This document shows positions 24,863 to 34,554 of a stretch of 64,000 nt of DNA, one piece after another. Location: contig NZ_CP080530.1 of assembly GCF_024746835.1 (NCBI RefSeq), positions 682,001 through 746,000 of the forward strand, read 5' to 3'. Numbering within the stretch: position 1 is the stretch's first letter; every line of letters begins with the position of its first letter. This stretch comes from Mesorhizobium sp. AR02 (GTDB taxonomy: Bacteria; Pseudomonadota; Alphaproteobacteria; Rhizobiales; Rhizobiaceae). A program made the position numbers and the translations under genes. The notes under the pieces were generated by a model. The model had not been told where the DNA came from. It worked only from the letters and a program-made list of their open reading frames with translations, and made no database searches.

Positions 24863-27363
24863 ACCTCGACCAGTCTTCCATACAGGCCATAGCCGATCGA
24901 ATTCGCGCGAGCGCGGCTTTTGAAGACGAGAACCGCAAGCGCCGGCATCGGGCCATGTTGTCCTTTGCTGGAAATGACGATGATTGGTTGCTCAAGACGA
25001 TTCGCAGCCGGAAGGGGGAGGGCGGTTTCGGGGCAAGCCAGCCGCCTGAACCGGCCGTGCCGCGCTCGTCTCCCGGGGAGCTGGAGCCGCCGCGCGGTAA
25101 AGCCGGGCGACTAAACCTCGCCCCGCCAACGAAGCGGCGGAAGCTCGCCGGCGGACCTGCACCGAGGGCCGCTGCCGACAAGCTGGCGGCCGGGTATCAG
25201 CCGGCCGTTCTGAAGGTGATTTCCTACGGGCATGGCGTCACAAGGGCAGCCGCCATCGGTCAATATATCCAGAAGGAGGGCGTCGCGCTCGAGACGCATG
25301 ACGCGCGTATCCTGGCAACGCAGGAAGTCGTTGCCGAGGAAATGAAACAGTGGGGCAAGGGTTTCGACATGCGGCGGGAGAGCGAGGATGTTGCGACGTT
25401 TCGGCTTTCGCTGGCAGGGCAGGAGAATGCCGAGCGCCTTTCACAGGCAGTTCAGGCAGGTTTCGCCGGCCACGGTTTCGCCTATCGTATCGACACACTG
25501 CAGGACGGATCGAGCGTCGCGCGCGTCGTCGCGACCATGGCCGGACACAGCGTCGTGCGGGGTGAGAACGGGGACGACAAGGTGAAGCATCGGTTTCACC
25601 TTTCCGATCGGCGACAGCAGGATCGCCAGTTCTCGGCCCCCACCCGGGTCATGATCGCCACGCGGATCTCCGAGGCGCTTGGGGTCAGGGAGGTTGCCGT
25701 TTCGGTGAAGCCAATTGGGGAACCCAGCCACGGCAAAGCCGGTGTCGTGTTCCAGCTCTCGCGCCTTACCCATGACGGAGCGGCGATCGGCGCTGACGGC
25801 GTCACGATCGCGTCTGAGGAGGCGGTCCGGCAGACCGCGCAGTCCTGGGACAAGACGCTGAATTCCTACAAGCCTCGCGACACCATGCATATGATCCTGT
25901 CGGCCAAGGCAGGTGAGGACGGACAAGCCCTGGTGAGGGCCGCACGTGGGTTCCTGCATGAACAGTTCCCCAATCACAAATTCGCCTTTGGGATGCATGC
26001 CGACATGGCCGAGGAGGGCGGCCATATTCATGTCCATGCCATCGTCGCGGTGAAGGGTGAGGATGGTCAGCGATTGCGACCAGGTCCGGCCCAGCTTCGC
26101 GAATGGCGCGCGCTCTATGCCCAGCATGCACAAGCGCAGGGCATGAAAATCGTCGCGACTTCCGCGGCCTATCGAGCGTCATCACAAAGCTATGGTCCGC
26201 GCGACAAGGCGATTGTCTCGGCGGCCGACAAGCCACGGCAGGGCAGGGAAGCGCGGGATCGCGCCTATGCACGGGCGAACCCGCACGTCATTCAGAAGGC
26301 CCGCCAGCGGATCAACCATGCCAAGGCCAACCCAATAAAAATACCGGTTTCGGCTCGCCAGCTGAAAGCCACGCAAGCGGGCCTTCAGGACTGGCAATCT
26401 GTCGCTGCAGCTCAACCAAACAACGCGATGGCGAGTCAATTCAATGATCGGATGACGCAAGCCGTCAGGTCGGGTACTATTGTGACGGCTATTCGGGATG
26501 GAAAGGGTATTCGAATGAGTTCAGATGCCACCGCGGATCAAATGCGGGAAAACCTAAAGGAGATCAACGAGACCGTTAACAAGACCGCCGCCATGATGAA
26601 CGGCCAGACAAAGGCCGAGTTCTTGCGACGCGCAGCGCCGACAATGGAACTACTGGCGATCCGAACAGATCTCAAATCTATGCAGGAACGCGGTGTGACG
26701 CACATTTCGCATGAAGAAGCGCATCAGATCGCCGGATCACGAAGTGAAGCGCTTATCGCAAGAGCATGGGAGATGGAAGATCAACAGTATAGGACCAAAG
26801 ATCCGTCGGAATGGACGGATGTTGATGTAGCGGCGTTCGCAAGATCCGTGCAACGCTCAGATGATGAATTTTATTCGAAAAGAAACGCGGAAGATGAGCC
26901 CTTTGCTGAACATGTTAAAGATTATACTTGGGAAAAGGCGCGACAAGAATATGGTCCTGCTCAACATGAACCAGCGGTCGTGCAGCTCACAAATCGTGCA
27001 CGTGAGATCGAGGCTACGGAGCACCTAGAGGCACAGCGCGCGAACGAAATCCGCAATCGTGCCATCGAGCAACAACTTCGTGATGAACATGCCGGCTCAA
27101 TCGATCCGACATCGCTTGAGCAGGTTGCACAAGACCGCGAAATGGTTCGCAATGCCGAAAGCATCGCGGCGAAGGAAGCTCGCGAGGCGCAGGCTGCAAG
27201 CGAGGCCGCTCGCGCATTGGCGCAGAATCCGTCCGAACGGCTCGATCCAAACACGGTCAAGGGCGAACGTCTCGAAGAGCTGCAGCGCCTGCAATCGAAA
27301 AGCATCAACACCTCACCCGTGAATGGCAAGGAACCGGATTCACATAAGCCGCAAAAGCAATAG
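24859..27363 (+). CDS. Conjugative relaxase, VirD2/RlxS-like (834 aa)
   Basis: The start of the relaxase domain (about residues 113-150) reads VLKVISYGHGVTRAAAIGQY and IQKEGVALETHDARI, with candidate catalytic tyrosines. Motif III, the metal-binding histidine triad, is GHIHVHAIVAVKGEDGQRLR, preceded by FAFGMHADMAEE. The C-terminal half from about residue 480 is a long charged helical region (EHLEAQRANEIRNRAIEQQL and similar), with a codon composition less GC-rich than the domain before it. Relaxases nick oriT and pilot the strand into the recipient. Coupled to the MobC-like gene by an ATGA overlap; the T4SS operon lies downstream on the other strand. Confidence 0.85.
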   Translation: MNLDQSSIQAIADRIRASAAFEDENRKRRHRAMLSFAGNDDDWLLKTIRSRKGEGGFGASQPPEPAVPRSSPGELEPPRGKAGRLNLAPPTKRRKLAGGPAPRAAADKLAAGYQPAVLKVISYGHGVTRAAAIGQYIQKEGVALETHDARILATQEVVAEEMKQWGKGFDMRRESEDVATFRLSLAGQENAERLSQAVQAGFAGHGFAYRIDTLQDGSSVARVVATMAGHSVVRGENGDDKVKHRFHLSDRRQQDRQFSAPTRVMIATRISEALGVREVAVSVKPIGEPSHGKAGVVFQLSRLTHDGAAIGADGVTIASEEAVRQTAQSWDKTLNSYKPRDTMHMILSAKAGEDGQALVRAARGFLHEQFPNHKFAFGMHADMAEEGGHIHVHAIVAVKGEDGQRLRPGPAQLREWRALYAQHAQAQGMKIVATSAAYRASSQSYGPRDKAIVSAADKPRQGREARDRAYARANPHVIQKARQRINHAKANPIKIPVSARQLKATQAGLQDWQSVAAAQPNNAMASQFNDRMTQAVRSGTIVTAIRDGKGIRMSSDATADQMRENLKEINETVNKTAAMMNGQTKAEFLRRAAPTMELLAIRTDLKSMQERGVTHISHEEAHQIAGSRSEALIARAWEMEDQQYRTKDPSEWTDVDVAAFARSVQRSDDEFYSKRNAEDEPFAEHVKDYTWEKARQEYGPAQHEPAVVQLTNRAREIEATEHLEAQRANEIRNRAIEQQLRDEHAGSIDPTSLEQVAQDREMVRNAESIAAKEAREAQAASEAARALAQNPSERLDPNTVKGERLEELQRLQSKSINTSPVNGKEPDSHKPQKQ

Positions 27364-27495
27364 TCACCTCGCCATGCAGCACCGTTTAGGCTCGTTGTTC
27401 CCTAAGCCGGGCTCTGGCAGCGGCTCCGTTCGGCCCACGCTCGCGTCCAAACGCGGATGTACTCCGAGGAAAGGCGAGGATTAGACACCTCGTGA

Positions 27496-27777
27496 TTATG
27501 CAACCTCCTTCACCCGGATTTCTATATCCAAGTGAGCGGAGGCGGCGATGTTGACGAGCGCGTCAAGCGAGAACTTGGCGAGCTTACCGCGCAGCAGATC
27601 ATTGATACGAGGGCGCGTCAGGCCGAGCCGCTTGGCGGCTTCCTCCTGGGGAATGCCCCAACGCTGGACTGCCTTACGGATTTCGTAGAGCAGCGCCGAG
27701 CGCGCTTTAAGGTTTGCTGCCTCCTGTTCGGTGTCCGCCAGGGCGTCCCAGACGTTCTCATAGATTTCTACGTTCAT
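27496..27777 (-). CDS. HigA2-like XRE antitoxin (93 aa)
   Basis: MNVEIYENVWDALADTEQEA, then LRSALLYE-type helices, and QEEAAKRLGLTRPRINDLLR with KLAKFSLDALVNIAA form the XRE helix-turn-helix typical of HigA2-like antitoxins that are encoded downstream of the toxin. ATG 27777 is chosen over 27792 because it overlaps the toxin stop (ATGA) and has GGAAGG 7 bases upstream. Confidence 0.9.
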   Translation of the reverse strand: MNVEIYENVWDALADTEQEAANLKARSALLYEIRKAVQRWGIPQEEAAKRLGLTRPRINDLLRGKLAKFSLDALVNIAASAHLDIEIRVKEVA

Positions 27778-28097
27778 CGTTCTGCCTTCCATCGTTTTAG
27801 CCGTTGAGCCGCCAGATCGAGGTCTTTTTTGGATGTGGCCTGTGTCTTCTTCTGGAACGCATGAAGCACCAAAACGCGGTCCTCCAGCGTTGCCAGATAG
27901 ATGACGCGGAACGCTCCCGATGCCTCCCGGACTCTGATTTCCCTGACGCCGGCCCCCACGATCTGCATAGGCTTCCAGTCGTCGGGATCGTCGCCGCGCT
28001 GGACAAGTTCGAGCTGCCAGCCGGCCTCTATCCGCGCATCGTCAGGAAACGCTCGAACATTCGCTCTGCTGCTTCCAAGCCATTCAATCACCTTCAT
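27774..28097 (-). CDS. HigB/Gp49-like RelE-superfamily toxin (107 aa)
   Basis: MKVIEWLGSSRANVRAFPDD, VREIRVREASGAFRVIYLAT, then LHAFQKKTQATSKKDLDLAA and RLKRWK match the phage-derived Gp49-like/HigB family of mRNA-cleaving toxins. The toxin gene comes first, followed by its antitoxin with a four-base overlap. A palindrome 10 bases upstream of the start is the likely operator. Confidence 0.9.
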   Translation of the reverse strand: MKVIEWLGSSRANVRAFPDDARIEAGWQLELVQRGDDPDDWKPMQIVGAGVREIRVREASGAFRVIYLATLEDRVLVLHAFQKKTQATSKKDLDLAAQRLKRWKAER

Positions 28098-28106
28098 CGG
28101 GGTGCA

Positions 28107-28126
28107 CTGTATCGGTTTTGATACAG
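28107..28126. promoter_or_regulatory. Operator candidate of the HigBA-like pair
   Basis: CTGTATC-GGTTTT-GATACAG (28107-28126) is a perfect 7-bp inverted repeat with a 6-base spacer immediately upstream of the toxin start at 28097, as expected for autoregulation by the XRE antitoxin. Confidence 0.6.
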
Positions 28127-28317
28127 GTTGGGTAGAGTGAAAATCAATCGCATTTTACGGACCAGCAATCAGCTCACGTCCCCACCCAGAACCGGGAGGC
28201 GCAACGAAACGGTTCGATGCGCCCGCCATCGGATTAGGGACGCTTCGTCTTGTTCTCACACTCGACATAGGCACTGAAGACACAAATCGCTAATTTGTAT
28301 TCAACTGAATTCACGTC

Positions 28318-30645
28318 CTAGCGATCGCCGTGACGTCTAATTTGATCCTGCAGCGCATCAAGAGCGGCTGACGGTACCCCGTCGACATCTCCGCTATCCA
28401 CTGACGGTGACAGGGAAAGAGCGCCGGCCTCCACGTCCTGATCGAGCGATGCGAGCAGCGCGGCGATCGACATGGACTTGTTTCCCGGCCGGACTTGGAA
28501 TTGCAAGACACTCGCCTTGCCTTCAGACGCACTCGGGTCGGACGTCTTTGATGCTGCCGGCGCCGATCGCCGGCCAAGGGTGGGAAGCGGCCGCGGCGCA
28601 TCATCAGCCGTCTGATCGGTCCGCTTCGGCTTCAACTCCGGAACTTCAGCGGCGACCTCGCTCTTTGCTTCAGCCTCACCGCCCGTTGGACGGCCTGAGC
28701 TTGGCAGCGCCTTTGGTGCGTCCGCGCTGTCGCTCTTTACTTTCGGCTTTAACGCGACGGGATCAACCCTTTCAGCCGCCGCACCAGTCGCAGGCGGCAC
28801 CGCATCGGCATAGGCTGTATCGCCTGAAACCGGTGCTTCGACGGTATCGGGTTCCCCCAACTCGAAAGGTGCCGCCGGCGCGTTGTTAGCCGCCGCTTCG
28901 ACCTCCGCCATGGAGCGCAGCGGAAGATCCTGCCATCGTGAGAGAGGCGGAACCTTCAAGCGCCGGTGCCGAAATTCCTGATAGGTCGCCTTATAGGGAG
29001 CGTCCTTATAATAGGTGATCTTGCGCACCATGAAACCAGGGGGGCTCGAGCCCAGAACCACGGCCTGCTTCGCCGGCATTTGCCGAAGCTCCGCCGCCGT
29101 CCGGAACGGCCTTTCCTGATAACTTAAACTCTTGTCTCGGGCCCCAAATATACCTTGACCAGCCCTGATGATCGCTGTGGGCACCTCGATCGTGGTCGGT
29201 CCCAGCATTACAGAGACATGTTCCGAGGTCTCCACGTCGTTCATGCGGATGAAAAGCTTCACCTGACACGCGGTCACCGTGGTCTGCCGCGTCGCTTTTC
29301 CATAGACTTCGTCAAGCTGGGCTAGATCCTGCAGGATCAGGACCATGCGAAAGCCATAGCCCGCGTTGATCGCCAGCTTGGAAACGATAGACTCCATTTT
29401 GCCGAGCTGGCGAAACTCGTCGATCATCACCAGGACCTGATATGGCTCGTCCGGGCCTGGCGAGGAAGCCATCAGCACATCATGGATTTGCTGAACCAGG
29501 AGTTTGATGATGGGCCGGAACACGTCGAGCTGCGCCACCGAGCAGCCGATGAAGAGAGCCGTCGGGTCCTTGCGAAACTTCGAGATATCGAAATCGGTCG
29601 ACGCCGTAGCGGCTGCAACGAGATCATTGGTCCAGGGGTTGAGAGCCGCCGTCAGGTTGAAGTAGGCCGAGTTTCGCGTTTCCTTTTCCAGCGCAATGAA
29701 CTGGTTGAGCCCGTGCACGACCCACGAAGGCAGATATTTTTCCTCGTCATTGCGGATATTCGTCAGCACCCTGAGAAAATCCACGCCGGTCGAAAGAAGC
29801 ATCGCGACGGCGCGCAAATGACGCTGCCCCTCATAGCGTGGTGACGTCAGCACATAGCCTATCATGGCCGAAAGCAGCTGCCGGCCGGCGCGCGCCCAGA
29901 TCTCGGAACTTCCTGTCGCCTCGGGGATGATGAAGGAGGAGACCACCGCGCAGTCCGTCGGCATGCGCGCATCGCGCCGGATGAAATCCAGCGGATTATA
30001 GCGATGCGAATCCTGCTCGCCGGGCGAAAAGAAAAAGACCTTGTCGCCGAGAGCCTGCCGGTGTGCACCGAACGCCTCGAAGTTCTCCCGCTTCGGATCG
30101 AACCACACCGAGGATCCTCGCCACATATAACCGTTCGGAATGACAAAGCTGACGCCCTTGCCGGATCGGGTCGGCCCGACCACCAGGACGTGCGCGGGCT
30201 CGTCCGAGCGGATCGTCGCGCCACCCATCTTGCCGAGGATCAAGCCTTGCTTTGCCAGCAGGTTTTTCCTTTCGGCGTCCATGATCGTGCCGAACCGCGC
30301 ATCGCCGTAGCGCTTTGGCTTGCGGTTGATCAGGCTTGCAAAGATCAGGCCGACGCCGATCGCCACGACAACCGCGACCGCGATCGCGCCCCGGATGATC
30401 GTCTCGCTCTGCGTGGGATGATAGGCCAGGCGCTGACTGAAATGCTGCCAGGCAACGAACAGGCCGCTTAGGCTGCGTTGCGCGTTCTGGTACTTTAGAA
30501 GCCCCCAGCGCGAGGCGCCTTCAGAGGGGAGGGCGGGATTCCACCGCCATGTCGCCACCAGCTCGTAGGCCAGGCTCCAAAGGGCAAGGAAGGCGGCGAG
30601 GCCGATGAGGCCGAGGAGAAGCCTATAAGCGAATACGCGAGACAT
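28318..30645 (-). CDS. virD4: VirD4/TraG-type coupling protein (775 aa)
   Basis: Two N-terminal membrane segments (LLLGLIGLAAFLALWSLAYE; IIRGAIAVAVVVAIGVGLIF) precede the ATPase domain. VVGPTRSGKGVSFVIPNGYM is Walker A, VLVMIDEFRQLGKM Walker B, and VLILQDLAQLDEVYGK a conserved T4CP strand. The last 200 residues form a low-complexity Pro/Ala/Lys/Glu extension (PLPTLGRRSAPAASKTSDPS), longer than in the Agrobacterium protein. It recruits the relaxosome to the secretion channel. Its start overlaps the end of virB11 by 23 bases. It is the last gene of the operon. Confidence 0.93.
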   Translation of the reverse strand: MSRVFAYRLLLGLIGLAAFLALWSLAYELVATWRWNPALPSEGASRWGLLKYQNAQRSLSGLFVAWQHFSQRLAYHPTQSETIIRGAIAVAVVVAIGVGLIFASLINRKPKRYGDARFGTIMDAERKNLLAKQGLILGKMGGATIRSDEPAHVLVVGPTRSGKGVSFVIPNGYMWRGSSVWFDPKRENFEAFGAHRQALGDKVFFFSPGEQDSHRYNPLDFIRRDARMPTDCAVVSSFIIPEATGSSEIWARAGRQLLSAMIGYVLTSPRYEGQRHLRAVAMLLSTGVDFLRVLTNIRNDEEKYLPSWVVHGLNQFIALEKETRNSAYFNLTAALNPWTNDLVAAATASTDFDISKFRKDPTALFIGCSVAQLDVFRPIIKLLVQQIHDVLMASSPGPDEPYQVLVMIDEFRQLGKMESIVSKLAINAGYGFRMVLILQDLAQLDEVYGKATRQTTVTACQVKLFIRMNDVETSEHVSVMLGPTTIEVPTAIIRAGQGIFGARDKSLSYQERPFRTAAELRQMPAKQAVVLGSSPPGFMVRKITYYKDAPYKATYQEFRHRRLKVPPLSRWQDLPLRSMAEVEAAANNAPAAPFELGEPDTVEAPVSGDTAYADAVPPATGAAAERVDPVALKPKVKSDSADAPKALPSSGRPTGGEAEAKSEVAAEVPELKPKRTDQTADDAPRPLPTLGRRSAPAASKTSDPSASEGKASVLQFQVRPGNKSMSIAALLASLDQDVEAGALSLSPSVDSGDVDGVPSAALDALQDQIRRHGDR

Positions 30646-31669
30646 TCTGGGGAACCTTTCTGGCGGCTCTCCATTCGGTCATGCGGTTGAACCAGATCGC
30701 CGAAGTTCCGCGCCAGCCGCCCCGGCGCGTTTGTTGGATCACAATCGGCAGGACCGACCGCACGTAATCGATGATCTCTGCCTTGCTCAGCCCGAGCCCA
30801 GCCTGCATGACCATCAATGCTAGCTGCTCAAACGCACCGGTCGGGCTGTCCGCATGGATCGTCGTGATCGATCCGGGATGACCTGTGTTGACGGCGCGCA
30901 AGAACGAATAGGCTTCCGCTCCCCGGATCTCGCCCAGGAAGATTCGATCCGGCCGCAACCGTATGGCGGCTTGCAGCAGCGTTTCAACGGTCACGTGCGC
31001 CAGGCCCTGGTCGCCCTTTGATGCGACGAGGGGCAGATAGTTGGGCTGGTGTGGTTTAACCTCTCGCGTATCCTCAATGGTGAGGATCCGCTCATCCGAA
31101 GGCACCTCGTGCAAAATCGCGTTCAGAAACGTCGTTTTGCCCGACGATGTGCCTCCTGAAAGCAAGATCGAGTACCGTTCCCGCACGGCCAGGCGGAGGA
31201 AATCCTCGATCTTGCCGGCGTCGAGATATTCGCAAAGGGCGCTGTCGGTCTCGCTCAATTCGCCGGGATCCTGGACGGAGATCGTATCGAACGACCCCCG
31301 CTTCCGGTAATCATCAAGGCGCATATCCTTCACGACCTGCTTGCGGATCGCGAAGGCGCCTCCTGTCGGCGTCGCCGGCGCAAGCACGCCCTGGAAGCGT
31401 TCGCCGCCGGGGAGGGCGGCCGAAAGCAAGGGATTTTCCTCGCTGATCGATTGCGAGGATGATGCCGCTATACGTTCCATGAGGTAAGTGATCGCGGCGC
31501 GGTCGAGCTCGGGGACGTCGAAGGGCTCCATATGTGTCGAGCCAACAATTTCGACCCACACAAGTCCAGGCCCGTTTGCACAGATTTCGACCACGCGATC
31601 GTCGTCGAGCCAGCGCCGCACCGGCTCCAGCGCCTTATTTAGAAAGACGGTTCTTTGCTGCCCGCTCAC
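30623..31669 (-). CDS. virB11: VirB11 secretion ATPase (348 aa)
   Basis: ILLSGGTSSGKTTFLNAILH is Walker A; ILTIEDTREV the Asp box; DRIFLGEIRGAEAYSFLRAV the Walker B; and NTGHPGSITTIHADS the His box. Length and order match VirB11, a hexameric cytoplasmic ATPase energising T4SS assembly and substrate transfer. The start lies inside the end of virB10 (35-base overlap), so the genes are coupled. Confidence 0.94.
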   Translation of the reverse strand: MSGQQRTVFLNKALEPVRRWLDDDRVVEICANGPGLVWVEIVGSTHMEPFDVPELDRAAITYLMERIAASSSQSISEENPLLSAALPGGERFQGVLAPATPTGGAFAIRKQVVKDMRLDDYRKRGSFDTISVQDPGELSETDSALCEYLDAGKIEDFLRLAVRERYSILLSGGTSSGKTTFLNAILHEVPSDERILTIEDTREVKPHQPNYLPLVASKGDQGLAHVTVETLLQAAIRLRPDRIFLGEIRGAEAYSFLRAVNTGHPGSITTIHADSPTGAFEQLALMVMQAGLGLSKAEIIDYVRSVLPIVIQQTRRGGWRGTSAIWFNRMTEWRAARKVPQNVSRIRL

Positions 31670-32993
31670 GTCGTATCTCCGTCAACGCCTCGCGTACCGG
31701 GTCCGGATAGAACTCCGAAAAATCGAGGTCCCGGCGGACGAACACCATGATGCGCGACCCCTGATCGACATGGATCGTGGGCGCGATATTGATCGAATTT
31801 CGAAGCGCCTCTTCGGCAATGCGGTTGAGGCTTTGTGAGACCTGTTGCGCGCCGATCTGGCGGGCGCTCTGCAGGTATTGATTGGGCTGCGTCTGGATTG
31901 TCACCGTCTGTCCGGTCTGCGGGTCCGTGGAGGTCTGGTTGGTGTTTGACCCATTCTGGTCGTTGCCAAGGTTGGCGATGAATTGTGTCGCACCGCCCAC
32001 GACACTTAAAAGGATCGCCGAGCCGAAGCGCTCGAAATAATGGTTGTCGACCTCGCCCGGCATGCCGCTGCGACCGAGCTCGTCGGTGCCCGTCGAACCG
32101 AGCTGCACCGACATGCCGTCCGATCGAAGCAGGCGTGTCCACACTATGAACACCCGCGTTTGGCCGGTTGCGAGGCCACTGCGATATTCACCGATAAGGC
32201 GGGAGCCAGCGGGGATCAAAACCCTGCGACCGTCGAACGACCACACATCCTCCGACACGACGGCCCGAACCATACCGGCAAGATCGCTCTGGATCGCGGT
32301 CTCGAGTACGCCCTTGATCATCGTCCCTTGGGCGACCAGAGCGTCCGTGCGCGGGTTCATCGTGGCCTTCGATGTATCCGCTCCGCTCTGGCTCGCCCTT
32401 GCCAAAAAACGCCGATTGGGGTCCTCCTCGCCCTCGCCTGCGTTTCCGGCCGCCGCTGCATCCGTACCATTGCCGCCCAGTGCTGACGCACTGCCAGGCG
32501 CATCGCCGCTATCGACGACGAGTTGCTTGGCGCGCAGGCGCTCCCATTTGCGCCGCTCCTCTTCTTCTTGCCTGCGCCGTTCTTCCTCAGCCAGACGACG
32601 GGCCTCGGAATCATCCTGCACCTGTGGTGGAGCTGCAGGCGGTTGCAAGGCTGGCGGAGGGGGAGGCGGAGCCTCTATCGTCGACGGCGGCTGCGCCGGC
32701 GCAGCCGGCGGCTCCTCGGGAGCCGTCGGGATTTTCAGGGTCCCGTTGTCAAGCTGGGGACGCGGCGTATCGAGCCCAGGTGCGGGAAACTGTGTGGTGT
32801 GAAACTCCTCGCCATCCGACGCCGTCAACAGCGGCTTGTCTGGCGCACGCGTCGCCGCATAGATCATCCAGCCGGCGAAGACCACCGCACCCAGCGGCAC
32901 CACGATCTTGAAGAATGTGCTCGCCCCGAATTTTGGCGGGGCGACCGCCGTGCCTTCCTCGGCGAGCATTCTGTACTCATTGGGAGATGGCAT
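31635..32993 (-). CDS. virB10: VirB10 T4SS channel protein (452 aa)
   Basis: A short cytoplasmic N-terminus is followed by the membrane segment FFKIVVPLGAVVFAGWMIYA. A proline-rich periplasmic linker follows (PPPPPPALQPPAAPPQ), with a charged helix EARRLAEEERRRQEEEERRK. The C-terminal TrbI/VirB10 beta-barrel domain starts at about residue 210 (TLVAQGTMIKGVLETAIQSD-like) and holds VLIPAGSRLIGEYRSG. VirB10 spans both membranes and forms the outer core with VirB9. Overlaps virB9 by 17 bases. Confidence 0.94.
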   Translation of the reverse strand: MPSPNEYRMLAEEGTAVAPPKFGASTFFKIVVPLGAVVFAGWMIYAATRAPDKPLLTASDGEEFHTTQFPAPGLDTPRPQLDNGTLKIPTAPEEPPAAPAQPPSTIEAPPPPPPALQPPAAPPQVQDDSEARRLAEEERRRQEEEERRKWERLRAKQLVVDSGDAPGSASALGGNGTDAAAAGNAGEGEEDPNRRFLARASQSGADTSKATMNPRTDALVAQGTMIKGVLETAIQSDLAGMVRAVVSEDVWSFDGRRVLIPAGSRLIGEYRSGLATGQTRVFIVWTRLLRSDGMSVQLGSTGTDELGRSGMPGEVDNHYFERFGSAILLSVVGGATQFIANLGNDQNGSNTNQTSTDPQTGQTVTIQTQPNQYLQSARQIGAQQVSQSLNRIAEEALRNSINIAPTIHVDQGSRIMVFVRRDLDFSEFYPDPVREALTEIRRERAAKNRLSK

Positions 32994-33813
32994 CAGGCCC
33001 CCTCACTTTCCGAACAGTCCCACCGCCGACACGCTGCGGCTCGTAAGGTTCAAGCCCGGTCGGTTCGTTCACATTGTTCAGTCTCAGATTGAAGACGCAG
33101 GTTGCTTCGTTGCCGTTGCGCAGCGTCCATTGGTAATTGACCTTGTCGACGACGATGTACGCGCCCTCGCGGCGATAATTCACAAGGGTCTCATTGCGCT
33201 CGCTGTCGACGACATAGATCGCCGGCACTTCCCTTGCCGGATCGAAGCGGAACCAGGTCTTCACGCCGTCGTCGTAGATCACGAGCGGCTTATTTGCCGA
33301 CGACCCCTTGTAGGCATAGGACGAGTTGGCGTTTTCGGCCTTGAAACCCTGCCGGTTCGGCTGTGCCGCCCGGGCCCGGGCCTCGTCCATCAGCGCCGCG
33401 TCCGACACCTCTTCGGGATAGCGGAACTTGATCGCATAGACTTGTTGCGCAACCGGCCGAAACTCGCCGTTGAGGAAGAACACATAGCTGCGCTTGTTCG
33501 TCAGGACGTTGAGATTTCCGCCCGCATTCTTCTCGATCGGCTTCACAAACAGCACATTGCCCTTCTTGTTGGGCTCGATGCTCCAGGCCGGGACGTCGCC
33601 AGCGCCGAGGGTTTCGATTTTCTCGTCATCGCCGAATTCGATCATGGTCGAGGCGCCATAGCTGGCCGGCACCGACACCACATCGTCCTTCTGATACCAG
33701 ACGAAGCGAATGCGACTGTCACGAGATCCCGCCCGAGGGGTCTGTTCGGCAAGGGCCGGCTGAACCGCGCAAACGCCGAGCCCGATTGCCATCAGGATGG
33801 CGGCGACCTTCAT
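32977..33813 (-). CDS. virB9: VirB9 outer-membrane complex protein (278 aa)
   Basis: ATG 33813 overlaps the virB8 stop (ATGA) and gives a clear signal peptide MKVAAILMAIGLGVCAVQPA with cleavage after ALA. The N-terminal domain includes GNVLFVKPIEKNAGGNLNVL and TNKRSYVFFLN. The C-terminal domain has YKGSSANKPLVIYDDGVKTW and FRFDPAREVPAIYVVD, typical of VirB9/TrbG/CagX proteins. Forms the core complex with VirB10. Confidence 0.93.
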   Translation of the reverse strand: MKVAAILMAIGLGVCAVQPALAEQTPRAGSRDSRIRFVWYQKDDVVSVPASYGASTMIEFGDDEKIETLGAGDVPAWSIEPNKKGNVLFVKPIEKNAGGNLNVLTNKRSYVFFLNGEFRPVAQQVYAIKFRYPEEVSDAALMDEARARAAQPNRQGFKAENANSSYAYKGSSANKPLVIYDDGVKTWFRFDPAREVPAIYVVDSERNETLVNYRREGAYIVVDKVNYQWTLRNGNEATCVFNLRLNNVNEPTGLEPYEPQRVGGGTVRKVRGPDAISQ

Positions 33814-34541
33814 TGCGGTGTCTCCGCGGTGGGTGCCGGCGCCGTCTCCTGATCGCGCCGATATTCGAGCACCTGGAAGCCGAGCGGATTTTGAAAGCGG
33901 ATCTCGTTTTTGGCCGGCACGCCGGTGTAGCGGAACCGGATCAATGACACCCAATGCCGCTGCACGGTGTTCGCCTGGCTCTTTTCCTCCGTCATGAACC
34001 GGACCAGGGCGGTCCTCTGGTTGGGAAACGTCACCGACTTCACGGTCACAGCCACGACGGTGTTTCGCCCGTACAGCACGACGGGGTTCGTCACCTTGTT
34101 TGCCGGGCTGAAAAGCTCGACGAGCTCCCTCGAGGCATCGCCGGCGCTCAGCAATTGCGCGAGATCGAAGTTGTCCTTCAGCGCCTTCGGATCGTAGGTC
34201 TCGCGAGCCTTCACATAACGGACGATATCGAACATCCCCATCGACTCGTCCTGCTGCAAAGGACCGTCGGCCAGCGGCCGCTTGACCTCGACAAACCCGG
34301 TGGATTTGTCGACCACCACCATGTAGGGCTCATAAGTCTTAAGCGGCAGCGCAAGGATCAGCGCGCCCACCGCTGCAACGGCAATGACCGAGGCGACGCT
34401 TGCCACACACCACGCCAGAGATCGCGACCAGCGATTGCGCCGCGCGATATCTTTTTCCCAGATTGCCGCATCCACGTAGTACGGCAAGGGAGACTCGGTT
34501 TCCTTCGCCGGTCGCCCAGCGTTTTCCTTCACATCGCTCAT
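33810..34541 (-). CDS. virB8: VirB8 inner-membrane protein (243 aa)
   Basis: A cytoplasmic N-terminus (YYVDAAIWEKDIARRNRWSR) leads into a single membrane segment, VASVASVIAVAAVGALILAL. The NTF2-like periplasmic domain follows (YEPYMVVVDKSTGFVEVKRP; ETYDPKALKDNFDLAQLLSA; WVSLIRFRYTG). It nucleates T4SS assembly. Only 13 bases separate it from virB6, leaving no room for a virB7 between them. Confidence 0.93.
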   Translation of the reverse strand: MSDVKENAGRPAKETESPLPYYVDAAIWEKDIARRNRWSRSLAWCVASVASVIAVAAVGALILALPLKTYEPYMVVVDKSTGFVEVKRPLADGPLQQDESMGMFDIVRYVKARETYDPKALKDNFDLAQLLSAGDASRELVELFSPANKVTNPVVLYGRNTVVAVTVKSVTFPNQRTALVRFMTEEKSQANTVQRHWVSLIRFRYTGVPAKNEIRFQNPLGFQVLEYRRDQETAPAPTAETPQ

Positions 34542-34554
34542 TGGTGCCCCAAAC

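Noticed and set aside
32908..33852. 314-codon plus-strand frame across virB9/virB10
   Set aside because: Antisense to virB9 and virB10, which have clear domains; no motif in this frame.
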